A stretch of DNA of 64,000 nucleotides from Pseudoruegeria aquimaris (GTDB taxonomy: Bacteria > Pseudomonadota > Alphaproteobacteria > Rhodobacterales > Rhodobacteraceae): the NCBI RefSeq assembly GCF_900172235.1, contig NZ_FWFQ01000003.1, positions 124,001 through 188,000 of the forward strand, read 5' to 3'. Positions 43,621 through 53,011 of this stretch are shown here, piece after piece. The position numbers were made by a program, and so were the translations under genes. The notes beneath the pieces were generated by a model. It had not been told where the DNA came from, searched no databases, and was given only the letters and a program-made list of their open reading frames with translations. Position 1 is the first letter of the stretch. Every line of letters starts with the position of its first letter.

Positions 43621-44301
43621 ATGATCGAGATAGAAAACCTTTCCAAATCCTTCACGCTCCACAATCAGGGCGGCGCGGTGCTCGAGGTGATGCAGGGTGC
43701 AGGCCTCACCGTGGCGCCCGGCGAATGCGTGGCGCTGATCGGCAATTCCGGCGCCGGCAAGTCCACGCTCATGCGCATGATCTATGGCAATTATCTCGCC
43801 GAGGTCGGGCATATCCGCATCGGCGGGGTCGATGTGGTCGGCGCCGAGCCGCGCGAGATCCTGAAACTCAGGCGCGAGGTGCTGGGCTATGTCAGCCAGT
43901 TCCTGCGCGTGGTGCCCCGGGTGCCGACCCGCGAGGTCGTGGCCGAGCCGCTCCTTGCCCTGGGCCGCGAGAGGGGCGAGGCGCTGGCGCGCGCCGAAGC
44001 ATTACTCGCCCGGCTCAATATTCCCGAGCGCCTGTGGGAGCTTTCGCCCACCACCTTCTCGGGCGGCGAACAGCAGCGGGTCAACATCGCGCGCGGTTTC
44101 GTCCGGGACTGGCCCGCGCTCCTGCTCGACGAGCCCACGGCCAGCCTCGATCCGACCAACCGCGAGGTGGTGCTGAAGCTGATCGAAGAGGCCAAGGCGC
44201 GCGGCGCGGCGATCATCGGCATCTTCCACGACGCCGAGGCGCGTGCCCGTGTGGCCGACCGCGAAATCGATGTCTCGGCCTTTGCCCCGGCGGCCGCGTG
44301 A
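43621..44301 (+). CDS. phnL: PhnL-type ABC ATPase (cluster 2)
   Basis: 226 residues from the ATG at 43621, just after the phnK2 stop. Walker A GNSGAGKST, signature FSGGEQQRVNIAR, Walker B LLLDEPTASLD. Partner of PhnK2. Confidence 0.93.
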   Translation: MIEIENLSKSFTLHNQGGAVLEVMQGAGLTVAPGECVALIGNSGAGKSTLMRMIYGNYLAEVGHIRIGGVDVVGAEPREILKLRREVLGYVSQFLRVVPRVPTREVVAEPLLALGRERGEALARAEALLARLNIPERLWELSPTTFSGGEQQRVNIARGFVRDWPALLLDEPTASLDPTNREVVLKLIEEAKARGAAIIGIFHDAEARARVADREIDVSAFAPAAA

Positions 44302-44302
44302 G

Positions 44303-44857
44303 ATGCCCGGCGCGCTCTTCGCCATTGTCGGCCCCTCGGGCGCGGGCAAGGACACTCTCATGCGCGCGGCCGCGCAGCGCCTGCCCGCGCTGCATCTGGT
44401 GCGGCGGGTCATCACCCGGCCGAGCGCGGCGGGCGGTGAAGACTTCGAGGGCGTGAGTGAGGCCGAGTTCGCGCGCAGGCTGGCGGCGGGGGAATTCGTA
44501 TTGCACTGGCAGGCGCACGGGCTCCGCTATGGCATCCCCGCCCAGGTGCGCGAGGTGCTTGGCGAAGGCCGCCAGGCGATCTTCAACGGCTCGCGCGCGA
44601 TGCTGGCAGAGGCAAGGGCGCAGTTCCCGGCGCTGCGCGTGATCCATGTGACCGCGCGCCCGGAGGTGCTGGCCGCGAGGCTTGCTGCGCGCGGACGCGA
44701 AAGCACCGAGGACATCGCCGCCCGGCTGGCACGGGCCGAGATCGGCCTGCCGGCGGGAATCGAGGCCATCGAGATCGACAACTCCGGCGCGCTTGAAGCG
44801 GCTGTCGAGGCGCTCGTCGCCGCGCTTCAGCCCGAAAGCGAGAAGCGTTCGAGCTGA
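44303..44857 (+). CDS. phnN: Ribose 1,5-bisphosphate phosphokinase
   Basis: 184 residues. P-loop IVGPSGAGKDTLM, then RRVITRP and FVLHWQAHGLRYGIP as in guanylate-kinase-like PhnN. It converts ribose 1,5-bisphosphate to PRPP, the last step of the C-P lyase path. Only cluster 2 has it. Its 3' end overlaps the convergent DUF1045 gene by 31 bp. Confidence 0.92.
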   Translation: MPGALFAIVGPSGAGKDTLMRAAAQRLPALHLVRRVITRPSAAGGEDFEGVSEAEFARRLAAGEFVLHWQAHGLRYGIPAQVREVLGEGRQAIFNGSRAMLAEARAQFPALRVIHVTARPEVLAARLAARGRESTEDIAARLARAEIGLPAGIEAIEIDNSGALEAAVEALVAALQPESEKRSS

Positions 44858-45516
44858 TGAAAGAACCCCGTATCATCTTCGCCGAACAGGCAGAGATCGC
44901 CGATGACGAAGGGCGCAGGCAAGAGCGGCGCCAGCAGCGGTGCGAGGGCCGCCTCCACCGCCTCGGCCTCGCCCGGCTGCAGCCGGCCGGTGAGGGTCAT
45001 GTGAAAGCGAAATTCGTCCATCACATACGGATAACCCCAGCGCTGGAGCATCGCCTCCTGCGCGGGGCTCAGCCCGGCGGCCCGGCGGCGCGCCAGCTCG
45101 GCCTCGCTCGGGGGCGCGCGGTGATGATCGAGCGCTGCGACCGTCTCGGCCGCGAGGGCGGAGATCGCGCGCGCATCGCCCTCGGGCACCAGCGCAAGGA
45201 ACCGGCCGAGCCGGGCCAGACGCAACGCCTTGCAGCGCGCCGGCGCAAGACGGTTGGCAAGCCCGGCCAGATCCGCTTCGAGCCGGGCGCGGCTGGAACC
45301 CGGCGCCAGACGAAAGGGCGGCTTGATCGTGGCATGAAACCCGTATTTGCGGGGCGTCGCGGTCAGCTCCTCCACTGGCCGGGGAAGCCCCGCGATGGTG
45401 GGGTGTTTGATCCGCCTCCCGGTTGCAGAATCCCACCCCAGCCAACGGGCTGCGAACTCGGCCAGAGCGCCATCTTGCGGCGCGAAATAGATGGCATAGC
45501 GAAGAAAATCTTTCAT
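44827..45516 (-). CDS. DUF1045 phosphonate-operon protein, 2H phosphoesterase fold
   Basis: 229 residues. Two H-x-T motifs, FHATIKPPF and FHMTLTGRL, mark the 2H phosphoesterase superfamily, which acts on cyclic phosphates. Proteins of this family are standard companions of phn genes. No PhnP (ribose 1,2-cyclic phosphodiesterase) is visible in this window, so this protein may fill that step; this is inference. It is divergent from phnM2 across the Pho box at 45538. Confidence 0.85.
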   Translation of the reverse strand: MKDFLRYAIYFAPQDGALAEFAARWLGWDSATGRRIKHPTIAGLPRPVEELTATPRKYGFHATIKPPFRLAPGSSRARLEADLAGLANRLAPARCKALRLARLGRFLALVPEGDARAISALAAETVAALDHHRAPPSEAELARRRAAGLSPAQEAMLQRWGYPYVMDEFRFHMTLTGRLQPGEAEAVEAALAPLLAPLLPAPFVIGDLCLFGEDDTGFFHQLERFSLSG

Positions 45517-45537
45517 GCCCTCACCATTAGGAGGTCT

Positions 45538-45555
45538 GTGTCACGGTTCTGTGAC
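45538..45555. promoter_or_regulatory. Candidate Pho box between DUF1045 and phnM2
   Basis: GTGTCAC-GGTT-CTGTGAC, two PhoB-like 7-mers at four-base spacing that also form an inverted repeat GTCAC/GTGAC. It lies 42 bp before phnM2 and 22 bp before the divergent DUF1045 gene, so it may serve both. Confidence 0.5.
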
Positions 45556-45596
45556 GCAACCGCGACAAACAAGCAAGCGCCAGACCGGAGCAACCG

Positions 45597-46736
45597 ATGA
45601 AACCCATCACGCTGACCAACGCCCGTCTCGTGCTCGAACGGGAGATCATTCACGGCAGCCTTGTCATCAGGGATGGCCGGATTGCTGCCATCGATCATGG
45701 CCCAAGCCGCGTAGCCGATGCCATCGACTGCGAAGGCGATCTGATCATCCCCGGCCTTGTCGAGCTGCATACGGACAACCTCGAGCGCCATATCGAGCCG
45801 CGCCCATCCGTCGAATGGCCCCATCGCGCGGCCATCCTCGCCCATGATGGCGAGTTTGCCTCTGTCGGCGTGACCACGCTCTTCGACGCCCTGCGCGTCG
45901 GATCCCTGACTTCGGGCAAGGCCTCTTACAGGCCCTATGCCCGCGCCCTTGCCAGCGAAATCGCCGAGCTGCGCGCCCAGGGTGCCTTGCGGATCAGCCA
46001 TTTCGTGCATCTGCGCGCCGAAGTTTCATCCGAGACACTGGCCGAAGAACTCGCGACCTTCACGCCCGAAGACCGCGTCGGGCTCATTTCGCTCATGGAT
46101 CATACGCCCGGGCAGAGGCAGTTTCGCGATCTGAGCTATCTGCGCACCTATCTGCAAAAGAAACGCAGCTTCACCGATGCCGAATTCGAAGCCCATGTGA
46201 CATACCTCAAGGAACTGCGCGCAAGACATGGCGAGCGTCATGAGCGCGCGGCGGTCGAGGCGGCCGCAACACTTGGGGCGGTACTGGCCAGCCACGATGA
46301 CACCACCGCCGAACATGTCGCGCAATCGGCCGAGCGCGGGATCCGGCTGGCCGAATTTCCAACCACGCTCGAGGCCGCGCGCGCCTGCCATGAACACGGG
46401 ATCAAGGTGATCATGGGCGCGCCCAACCTGATCCGCGGCGGGTCGCATTCGGGCAATGTGGCTGCCCACGCGCTTGCCCGCGAAGGCCTGCTCGACATCC
46501 TTTCATCGGACTACGTGCCCTCTTCCCTCATGACGGCCGCCTTCCAGCTGGCCGATCTCTGGGGGGACCTGCCACGGGCCATTGCCACGGTCACCGACAC
46601 GCCGGCGCGGGCCGCTGGTCTTGATGATCGCGGTCGCATGGCCCCCGGCCTGAGGGCCGATCTCGTTCGCGTTCACCGGCTCGGCGACCTGCCTGTTGTG
46701 CGCGCGGTCTGGTCGCATGGTCACCGCGTGGGCTGA
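45597..46736 (+). CDS. phnM: PhnM, ribosyl-phosphonate triphosphate diphosphatase (cluster 2)
   Basis: 379 residues, CCGGAG before the ATG. Metal motif VELHTDNLERHIEPRP, SLMDHTPGQRQFRDL, ASHDDTT and MGAPNLIRGGSHSGN, all as in canonical PhnM. It is separated from phnN by the DUF1045 gene and has its own promoter. The truncated prophage terminase begins right after its stop. Confidence 0.94.
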   Translation: MKPITLTNARLVLEREIIHGSLVIRDGRIAAIDHGPSRVADAIDCEGDLIIPGLVELHTDNLERHIEPRPSVEWPHRAAILAHDGEFASVGVTTLFDALRVGSLTSGKASYRPYARALASEIAELRAQGALRISHFVHLRAEVSSETLAEELATFTPEDRVGLISLMDHTPGQRQFRDLSYLRTYLQKKRSFTDAEFEAHVTYLKELRARHGERHERAAVEAAATLGAVLASHDDTTAEHVAQSAERGIRLAEFPTTLEAARACHEHGIKVIMGAPNLIRGGSHSGNVAAHALAREGLLDILSSDYVPSSLMTAAFQLADLWGDLPRAIATVTDTPARAAGLDDRGRMAPGLRADLVRVHRLGDLPVVRAVWSHGHRVG

Positions 46737-46780
46737 GATCACAGCGATCCAGAGGCAGGCAAGCAAGGCGCAGGCCGTAG

Positions 46781-47052
46781 CTGCGCGGCCTTCATGAACA
46801 CGATCCGCTGCGTCGGATCGCCGGGCGACAGCCGGTCCATGATCTCGCCCATGCAGGGCTTGCGGGCGGTGCGATATCGCCCCGGTTCGGCCGAGGCGCG
46901 GCCCGAGAGCATCCGGTGCCGATCCACCCATACCGACACGGTCAAGTCCGGATCCGGTTTGAGGCCTTCGCCCCAGGCGCGCAGCACTTCCACCGCGCCA
47001 TCGAAATCTCCAATCCGTTCGCCTACCGCTTCGCTACTTGAGGCGTGCGCAT
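46781..47052 (-). pseudogene. Truncated, frameshifted phage terminase large subunit (N-terminal fragment)
   Basis: An ATG at 47052 overlaps the stop of the upstream packaging-like gene and encodes only MRTPQVAKR before a stop. In the next frame the terminase N-terminus continues: FDGAVEVLRAWGEGLKPD, SVWVDRHRMLSGRASAEPGRYRTAR, SPGDPTQRIVFMKAAQ. This is the start of a GpA-type packaging ATPase, cut off before its Walker motifs. The prophage's structural genes must have been lost at this junction next to phnM2. Confidence 0.7.
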
Positions 47053-47306
47053 CACCGGAGATCGGGTTTGACCTCGGCAAGTTCCTTGAGCTGGGCACGG
47101 ACATGTTTCTCCAGGACTTTCTGCATGGCTGCAGGCTCCACCCCCAAATCGGCCGCCATCAGCGCCACCGCGCGCGCGGGCCAGTTGACCCAGACGTCGC
47201 GCTCCTCGCGCGCCAGCCGGAACACGAGCGTCTCTGCTCGGGCCCGGTCGATCAATTCGCCCTTCAGCTTTTGCAGCCGGATGCGCCGCTCCTGCGCCTT
47301 CAGCAC
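47052..47306 (-). CDS. Phage packaging-type protein, terminase small-subunit-like (possibly 5'-truncated)
   Basis: 84 residues from the GTG/ATG-type start at 47306. The coding frame continues upstream to about 47345 (FLQAKTANEVLKAQ) without a clear start. Basic helix RRIRLQKLKGELIDRARAE followed by LVFRLAREERDVWVNWPAR. Position directly before a terminase large subunit supports the small-subunit assignment. The 5' side appears joined by deletion to the methyltransferase fragment. Confidence 0.55.
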   Translation of the reverse strand: MLKAQERRIRLQKLKGELIDRARAETLVFRLAREERDVWVNWPARAVALMAADLGVEPAAMQKVLEKHVRAQLKELAEVKPDLR

Positions 47307-47355
47307 TTCGTTCGCCGTCTTCGCCTGCAGGAAAGTGGTACCGCTGCCGACCGGC

Positions 47356-47998
47356 GTAATCGACGAGGTATGGCGGATCGGTCGCGAACAGCACGGCGCG
47401 CTCGCCGTTCATCAGGCGGCGGACGTCCTCATGGTTCGTGCTGTCCCCGCAGAGCAGCCGGTGATCGCCGAGGAGCCACAGGTCGCCCGTGCGCGACACC
47501 GGGTTGCGCGGCGGCTCGGGGACGTTCATCGGAGGCACGGAGCCCCCGGGCCTTCTTCTTCTTCACCACCCCCGCCGGCACGAAGGCCAGCAGCTTGTCG
47601 AGCTCACCGTCCGAGAAGCCGACCAACGACAGGTCGAAGTCCTCGGCCAGCAGATCCTGCAGTTCCGCCGAAAGAACGGCTTCGTTCCAGTCGGCAAGCT
47701 CTGTCAGCTTGTTGTCCGCAATCCGATAGGCCCGGCGCTGCGCCTCGGTCAGATGCCCGAGCACGATCACCGGCGCTTCGGTCAGCCCGAGCTGCGTCGC
47801 GGCCAGCACCCGGCCGTGGCCTGCGATCAGTTCGCCGTCCTCGCCCACAAGGCAGGGCACGGTCCAGCCGAACTCGGCCATGCTGGCGGCGATCTTCGCG
47901 ATCTGGTCGTCCCCATGCACCTTCGCGTTCTTCACGTAGGGCTGGAGCCTGGCCAGCGGCCCCGTCTCGATCCGCTCGGGGGCGAAGCTCAGCGTCAT
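47356..47998 (-). pseudogene. ParB-like/DNA methyltransferase fusion, frameshifted and truncated
   Basis: From the ATG at 47998 the ParB-type nuclease domain reads NAKVHGDDQIAKIAASMAEFGW and LIAGHGRVLAATQLG. After KKKKARG a one-base gain in the C run at 47543-47547 breaks the frame. The methyltransferase then continues as VSRTGDLWLLGDHRLLCGDS and FATDPPYLVDY, the catalytic DPPY, and stops being recognisable. The rest of the methylase is missing. Such fusions are common in alphaproteobacterial prophages next to the terminase. Confidence 0.7.
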
Positions 47999-48400
47999 GG
48001 GCGGTGTTCCGTGATGGTGGTGGGCTCCGGCCGGGTGGATTCCGGATGCCGCGCTGGACTCCTCGCGGGGTCCAGCGGCGTTCGGGGTATCCAGCCAGAA
48101 GGCCAGTGTTTATTGGATTTTGCGCGGGGTTCGGATGGATCCGGATTCCGGGTGGCTTCCCAAAAAACCGGCCCTGACGCTGGCGATATTGCGCGCCAAG
48201 CCCGCCAGCATACGATCTCGGCCCAGAAGGAACCATTGAATTCAAAGGGTTAGCGGATTGGCCCCCGCTGGTCCCCTTGGTGGACTCTCGGGGGCCAGCG
48301 GCTTGCGGTCATCCCGCGCGCGCCTCTCCCGAGCATATCCGGTTTGTATCCCTTGGCCCGGGTTCGGTGAACCCTTCCCGATGTCTCTCCGAAAATTCCC
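47999..48400. other. Intergenic stretch, nothing recognised
   Basis: About 400 bp between the methyltransferase fragment and the DUF6362-like gene. No gene or repeat could be supported. Confidence 0.5.
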
Positions 48401-48847
48401 TCACAGGACGATTTTTCTTGACAGCCGGTCGGCGTTCTCGATCACGAAGCGCTTCGATCGCTTCGCGGGCGGCACGCGCCCGTTGAGCCGCCAGGTGATG
48501 AGCGCGATCCCGTATTGCCAGTGGCGGTTGGCGGCGGGGCGGCTCAGCCCCACCTCCCAGCAGATCGGCTTCCACGGTTTGCGGTTGGCCCTCAGCCAGA
48601 CGATGCGCGCGTCGTCCTTCTCAAGCCAGCGCAGCCAGAGCATTGCTTCCTCGGCTTGGGTGATCTGGCGCGGGCTCGGGCGCGGCCGGCGCATGCGCGG
48701 CTCCTGGCCGACCTGATCGGCGAAGCTGTGGAAATACTCCGGCCAGGCGTTGAAATAGCCCTGCGGCTTCACGGTTGGCATCTGCGCGAAGACGTCGGCC
48801 GCCAGTTCCAGCCGGTCCTGCACCCGTGACATCGTCCAGTCAGCCAT
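48401..48847 (-). CDS. DUF6362-like phage protein
   Basis: 148 residues from the ATG at 48847, overlapping the upstream gene by 8 bp. VQDRLELAADVFAQMPTVKPQGYFNAWPEY (residues 7-36) and ITQAEEAMLWLRWLEKDDARIVWLRA are typical of a small helical family in alphaproteobacterial prophages and gene-transfer-like elements. The C-terminal part (KPICWEVGLSRPAANRHWQYGIALITW) looks like a helix-turn-helix, so DNA binding is possible. Confidence 0.65.
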   Translation of the reverse strand: MADWTMSRVQDRLELAADVFAQMPTVKPQGYFNAWPEYFHSFADQVGQEPRMRRPRPSPRQITQAEEAMLWLRWLEKDDARIVWLRANRKPWKPICWEVGLSRPAANRHWQYGIALITWRLNGRVPPAKRSKRFVIENADRLSRKIVL

Positions 48848-49037
48848 GTCGCTTCTGCCTTTTGCCATAAAGCTTCTCACCCAGTTGCCGCACCAGTTCC
48901 CGCTCGGGCCAGGTCAGGCGGTCATCGTCAACCGACACCGCCAGCAGGCCTTGCTCCCGCCAGCCGTCACGCTTGACCTCATCGGGATCGCGTCGCCGAC
49001 CGCCATAGCCCGGCGGGGTGAACTTCATCGCCTTCAT
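48840..49037 (-). CDS. Small phage protein, function unknown
   Basis: 65 residues from the ATG at 49037. Charged, with TPPGYGGRRRDPDEVKRDGW and LTWPERELVRQLGEKLY. It overlaps both neighbours, as expected of a real operon member. No homology recognised. Confidence 0.5.
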   Translation of the reverse strand: MKAMKFTPPGYGGRRRDPDEVKRDGWREQGLLAVSVDDDRLTWPERELVRQLGEKLYGKRQKRHG

Positions 49038-49525
49038 GCCAGCCCTCCCTTTGTCTCGATCGCCCACATGAGGATCGCGATGGCGTCGGCCTCGTTGTCG
49101 TCCGCGGGGCTAAAGCCGCGCGCCCGGGCGGCCGCGATCATGGCGTCCTTGTTGGCGTTTCCCTTGCCGGTCGCGAAACGCTTGATCGTGCCGACAGGGA
49201 CGCCCTCGTAGGGCACGCCGCGCAGTTCGGCCCAGGCGGTCAACGTGGCCATGAGCCCGCCGTAGACATGCGCGGCGTCGGTGCCCGCGTGGCGGCGGAC
49301 TTCTTCGAACCAGATCGCCTCCACCGGCCCGGACAGCCGGTCGATCTCGGTCAGCCAGTTCGTGAAACGCAGGTAACGCATGCCGCCACCGTCGAAGCGC
49401 CCGGGCCGAAAGCAGACCGTGCCGGTGGTGATGAGCCCGTCATGGCCGCGCAAGGCCCAGCCGGTCGTGGTGCCGAGATCGAGCGCGAGGATGGTGGATG
49501 ATGGAAAGGTTGATGGTGCGGCCAT
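49034..49525 (-). CDS. RuvC-like Holliday junction resolvase of the prophage
   Basis: 163 residues from the ATG at 49525 with a perfect AGGAG. RNase-H-like fold: first acidic residue in ILALDLGTTTGWAL, second in AIWFEEVRRH, C-terminal FSPADDNEADAIAILMW giving the last Asp residues. It also contains VPVGTIKRFATGKGNANKDAM, typical of phage RuvC/crossover resolvases. The frame stays open up to an ATG at 49888 that also has a good ribosome site; that extension is low-complexity and encoded by the repeat cluster, so the shorter form is preferred. Confidence 0.75.
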   Translation of the reverse strand: MAAPSTFPSSTILALDLGTTTGWALRGHDGLITTGTVCFRPGRFDGGGMRYLRFTNWLTEIDRLSGPVEAIWFEEVRRHAGTDAAHVYGGLMATLTAWAELRGVPYEGVPVGTIKRFATGKGNANKDAMIAAARARGFSPADDNEADAIAILMWAIETKGGLA

Positions 49526-49659
49526 TTTGAGGCTCCTTTTTTCCGGCTGCACGATGAAGGGATGGACAGGATCGCGGTGGACAAAATCGCCCAGGGGTGG
49601 GTGGTGGACCTCCCCACCTGACGGGGGGAGTCCACCCACCCCTTTAGGGGTGCCTTTTC

Positions 49660-49863
49660 CGAAATCTGGAATCTGGCAAAACCCTATGATTTCATTGAGG
49701 AAATCCAGATTGCGGGTCAGATTTCGGATCAGCCCGCCCGAAATCTGGAATGGGCGCATCAACCCATTGAAAAACCAACAGAAAACCCAGATTCCAGATT
49801 GCGCGCAGATTTCAGATTTCGCGAAATCTGGCCAGATTTCGGATTTCGGGGTCCAGATTTCGG
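49660..49863. repeat. Dense cluster of AGATTTC repeats; candidate phage origin
   Basis: About ten copies, in both orientations, of a core GAAATCTGG / CCAGATTTC or close variant in 204 bp. A perfect 20-bp palindrome, CGAAATCTGG with its reverse complement, lies at 49822-49841. The stretch is AT-richer than its surroundings and sits inside the replication module between primase-helicase and resolvase, where iteron-type origins are often found. The repeats remain an open frame on the minus strand, which is an alternative explanation. Confidence 0.6.
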
Positions 49864-49884
49864 CTGCGTCCGGGGCGGTGAATT

Positions 49885-52256
49885 TCATGCCTCACCCCCT
49901 TCCGGATAGACCCAGACCGCGGGGTTTTCGACCGGCAGAACGGCCCCGGTTTGGGGGCATTTGTAGTGGCTCGGAAACACGCGGGCATGCACCCGCGTGA
50001 CCTCGCCGGTCTCCGGATCCACAGCCTCCTCGCCGGTCGCCAGCTCCATGTGCTCGACGCAGAGATAGCCATACTTGCTGCGATCCGAGGCGAGGCCGAG
50101 ATCGCTTGCGGCGTCCCCCTTGACGAACTTGACGATCCCCTTGGTGGTCAGGACGTTCAGCCTCTCGCGAATGCTGGTCTGGCCGCTGAGGCCGCTCTTG
50201 TTCTCGAAGGCCTCGGCAAAGAGGGTCATGGTGTACATGCGCCCCGAGCGCGCCTCTCGGTGGAGAATGTCGACGATGACCTCGCCCTTGCGATCCCGTT
50301 CGGCATCGAACTTCGCGCCCTGCTCGGCGCGCACCAGGCGTTCGTTCATCGGGTTGATCTCGACCCACTCGCCATTGACCTTGTCGACGAGCTTGGGCTT
50401 CAGCGCGGGTCCGTTCCTGAGCTCGATCTCCAGCTTCCGTTCCGATGCGTCCTCGTCGGGCCGGTGCAGGATGAGCCCGTGTAGAAGCCGCGGAGCGCGC
50501 TGGCGCCGGAAAGGGCGAGGAAGGGATCCTCCTTCACCTGGTGCTTCGAGAGCTTCTTGGTGTGGTGGACGAGGATGACGCCGCAGTCGGGATTGACGTG
50601 GTCGCGCAGCACCTCGACCCGGTCCTTGAGGAAGAACATCATCGCGGCGTTGTCGTTCTCGCCGCCGCCATCCGGCCCACCGTCGAAGAGGTTCCGGATC
50701 GGGTCGATGCAGAGGATGTCGAGCGGTTCGTCGGGGAACGCCGCCCGGATCGCCGCGGCCACGCGGGCGCTGCCCTCGGCGTCGAGCAGCATCTTCAGCT
50801 TTGGCGTGACGATCAGGTTGTCGCGCGCCGCGGCGATCAGCTCGGGCGGCAGGCCGACCTGCTGCATGCGCTCGCGCAGGTAGTGGTACTGGATTTCGGC
50901 CTGCAGATAGAAGATCCGCAGCGGTCGCGGCGGGGTGAAGCCGAGAAACGGCACCCCGGCGGCCATGTGCACGAGCCAGGCGATCAGGAGATCGCTCTTG
51001 CCCACCTTGGGCGCGCCGCCGAGCACCAGGAGCCCGCCCGGCGTCAGCACGCGCGGGCCGATCAGGTCGGCGGGCATGGGGCTCTTGTCGTCGAGCAGCT
51101 GCCCCAGCGTGAAGCTGGGCAGCTCGTCGGGCACGGGGGCGGCGCTGTCGAGCCGGATGAGCGGCGGCCCGTGGCGTTCGACATGGCGCGCCCAGAGGCG
51201 TTCGGATTCGCGCTTGAGCCGTTCCACCGGCCATTGGGGGCGCAGCATGGCGGCGTTGTAGCCGCAGATTGCCTCCCAGCCCTCGCTCTTGGACAAGCGG
51301 CCCTCGTGGACCAGCCGGATGAAATAGCCGATGGCGGCGGAGGCGCCCTCGAAGCGCGACCAGTCGTCGATGCCGCCCTCGCGCACCGGGGTGACCAGAA
51401 CGTCATCCACGGCAGGCTTGTCAGGCGTCGCGAAGTCCGGCGTCAGGTTGACGCCCGGCGCGGGTGGCATGTCGGCCACGGCCTCGGCGAACTCGTCGAG
51501 ATCGCGCTCGAGACCCGCGTTCAACTCCACGATCCGCACCAGCGTCTTCAGGCCGTTCTTGTAATAGACCGAGCCCGCTACCCGGATCGGCTGGTGCGCC
51601 GAGCGGAAATGCATGTCGCCGCCGACCTTGGCGGCGATGTCGCCGCGCAACCGGCAGAGGCGGGCAATGTCTTCGCCCTCGATGGGTTCGGTGAGCTTCC
51701 ACCAGACGTGGGCCTTGTGCCGGCCCTCCGGGGTGACGCCGCCGCTTTCCACCACCATGGTGGGCGGGCCGAGATGGCGCTCGAGATGCGCGCGCTTGGC
51801 GGCGATGTCGCCGCTGTCGATATCCACGACCACGGCCTGCATCTGCGCCACGTCCGTAGCCTTGGCCCGGCCGGTCTCGGTCACCGTGCCGGGAATGACG
51901 TAGACGGCCGCGCCTTCGCGCGCGGCCCAGTTCGCGAAGGTCGCCATCTTCTGGGGCGCCGTCTCGTCGGCCGCGATCCAGATGTTGTGCGGCCGCCCGT
52001 CGATCCCCTGGCCCTTGTCGATGAAGCTGCGCACCGGGATCAGCCCGTCGCAGTAGCCAAACACCACCTCCATGAAGGAAGCGATCTGCGCAGGATCCGG
52101 CTCGTCTCCGAACGGGTCGATTTGCGGTGCCGCGTCGTTGAAGTCGCGCCAGGGGTTGAAATGAACGAGGTTGGCCTCGGGGTGGTCGGTCGTGCTGTCG
52201 TCACGCATGTCGGTGTCCTCGGGTGGTTCGGGCGGGTCGGTGGTGTCCTTGCTCAT
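49885..52256 (-). pseudogene. Phage RepA/primase-type AAA ATPase with a single-base frameshift
   Basis: From the ATG at 52256 (ATGA overlap with the upstream nuclease) about 590 residues read cleanly. The primase-like N-terminal part includes AVVVDIDSGDIAAKRAHLERH and HKAHVWWKL. The RecA/RepA-like ATPase part has LVLGGAPKVGKSDLLI, ILCIDPIRNLFDG and VILVHHTKK. After ASALRGFYT one G is missing (near 50478), and the reading continues in the next frame as GLILHRPDEDASERKLEIEL through to 49885. About 790 residues in all if repaired. Either the gene is broken or a base is missing in the sequence. Confidence 0.8.
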
Positions 52257-53011
52257 CCGGGCAGTCCCCAGCAACGTTCGGCCCAGGGGCAGAAGCGGCA
52301 TTCGAAGAAGTCGCGGTTCCGGGCCACGCGCGGCAGCAACTCGCCCGTGTCGGTGGCCCGCAGGATCCGCACCGCGCGATCCGACATGCGCTGCGCGAGC
52401 TCGGCGTCGAAGGGCACCAGCTCGTGGTGCAGCTCGGCGGTGTCCTTGTTGATCGCGGTGAAGAGCGCCGGATTGGCCGAGATGCCCGGCACGCTCGCTT
52501 CCATGTAGGCCTGGTAGAGCGCGATCTGGGCGGCATAGACGGGCTTGGCGACGGTCACGCCCTTGGCCACCGTCTCGCGCCAGTTCTTCGCGTTCATGGT
52601 CTTGCATTCCCAGAGCGAGGGTGTGCGCAGCCCCAGCGCCGCCGGCGCCTCGGAGATGATCCCGTCGACATGGCCGCGGATGCGCCCGCCCGCGACGGAG
52701 AAGCCGAACTGGCCGCCGTCCCGCTTCTGGGTGACTAGATCGAGCCCCGCCGCCCGCAGCCAGCGGATGGCGAGATCCTCGAGCTCATGCCCGATCGCGA
52801 AGATCCGGAGCGACCGGCCGGAGAAGTCCTGGCCCTCATCCTTCGGCGCGCCCGCGAACTCGAACTGCAGCGCGCGCTCGCAGGCATGGCCGAGCCGTGA
52901 CGCGCCGAGATAGTCGCGCGGCGGCGTCGCTGCGCTCTCGGCCTTGAGCGCGGCATCCACGGCGGCGTTGATTCGCTCGCCCATCGAGGGCCGCTTGTTG
53001 AAGTCCAGCAT
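52253..53011 (-). CDS. Cas4/RecB-type PD-(D/E)XK exonuclease with Fe-S cysteines (phage)
   Basis: 252 residues. Nuclease motifs: GHVDGI, LWECKTM and QIALYQAYM. A cysteine in LGHACERALQ and three in ECRFCPWAERC form the usual four-cysteine Fe-S arrangement of Cas4/AddB-like nucleases. No Cas genes are nearby; it belongs to the phage recombination set with the helicase and ATPase. Confidence 0.8.
   Translation of the reverse strand: MLDFNKRPSMGERINAAVDAALKAESAATPPRDYLGASRLGHACERALQFEFAGAPKDEGQDFSGRSLRIFAIGHELEDLAIRWLRAAGLDLVTQKRDGGQFGFSVAGGRIRGHVDGIISEAPAALGLRTPSLWECKTMNAKNWRETVAKGVTVAKPVYAAQIALYQAYMEASVPGISANPALFTAINKDTAELHHELVPFDAELAQRMSDRAVRILRATDTGELLPRVARNRDFFECRFCPWAERCWGLPG

Noticed and set aside
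50541-52508. 655-codon plus-strand frame opposite the primase-helicase
   Set aside because: Antisense shadow of a gene with clear ATPase motifs.
52253-53011. cas4 gene of a CRISPR system
   Set aside because: The Cas4-like nuclease has phage recombination neighbours, and no cas genes or repeat-spacer array were seen anywhere in the window.
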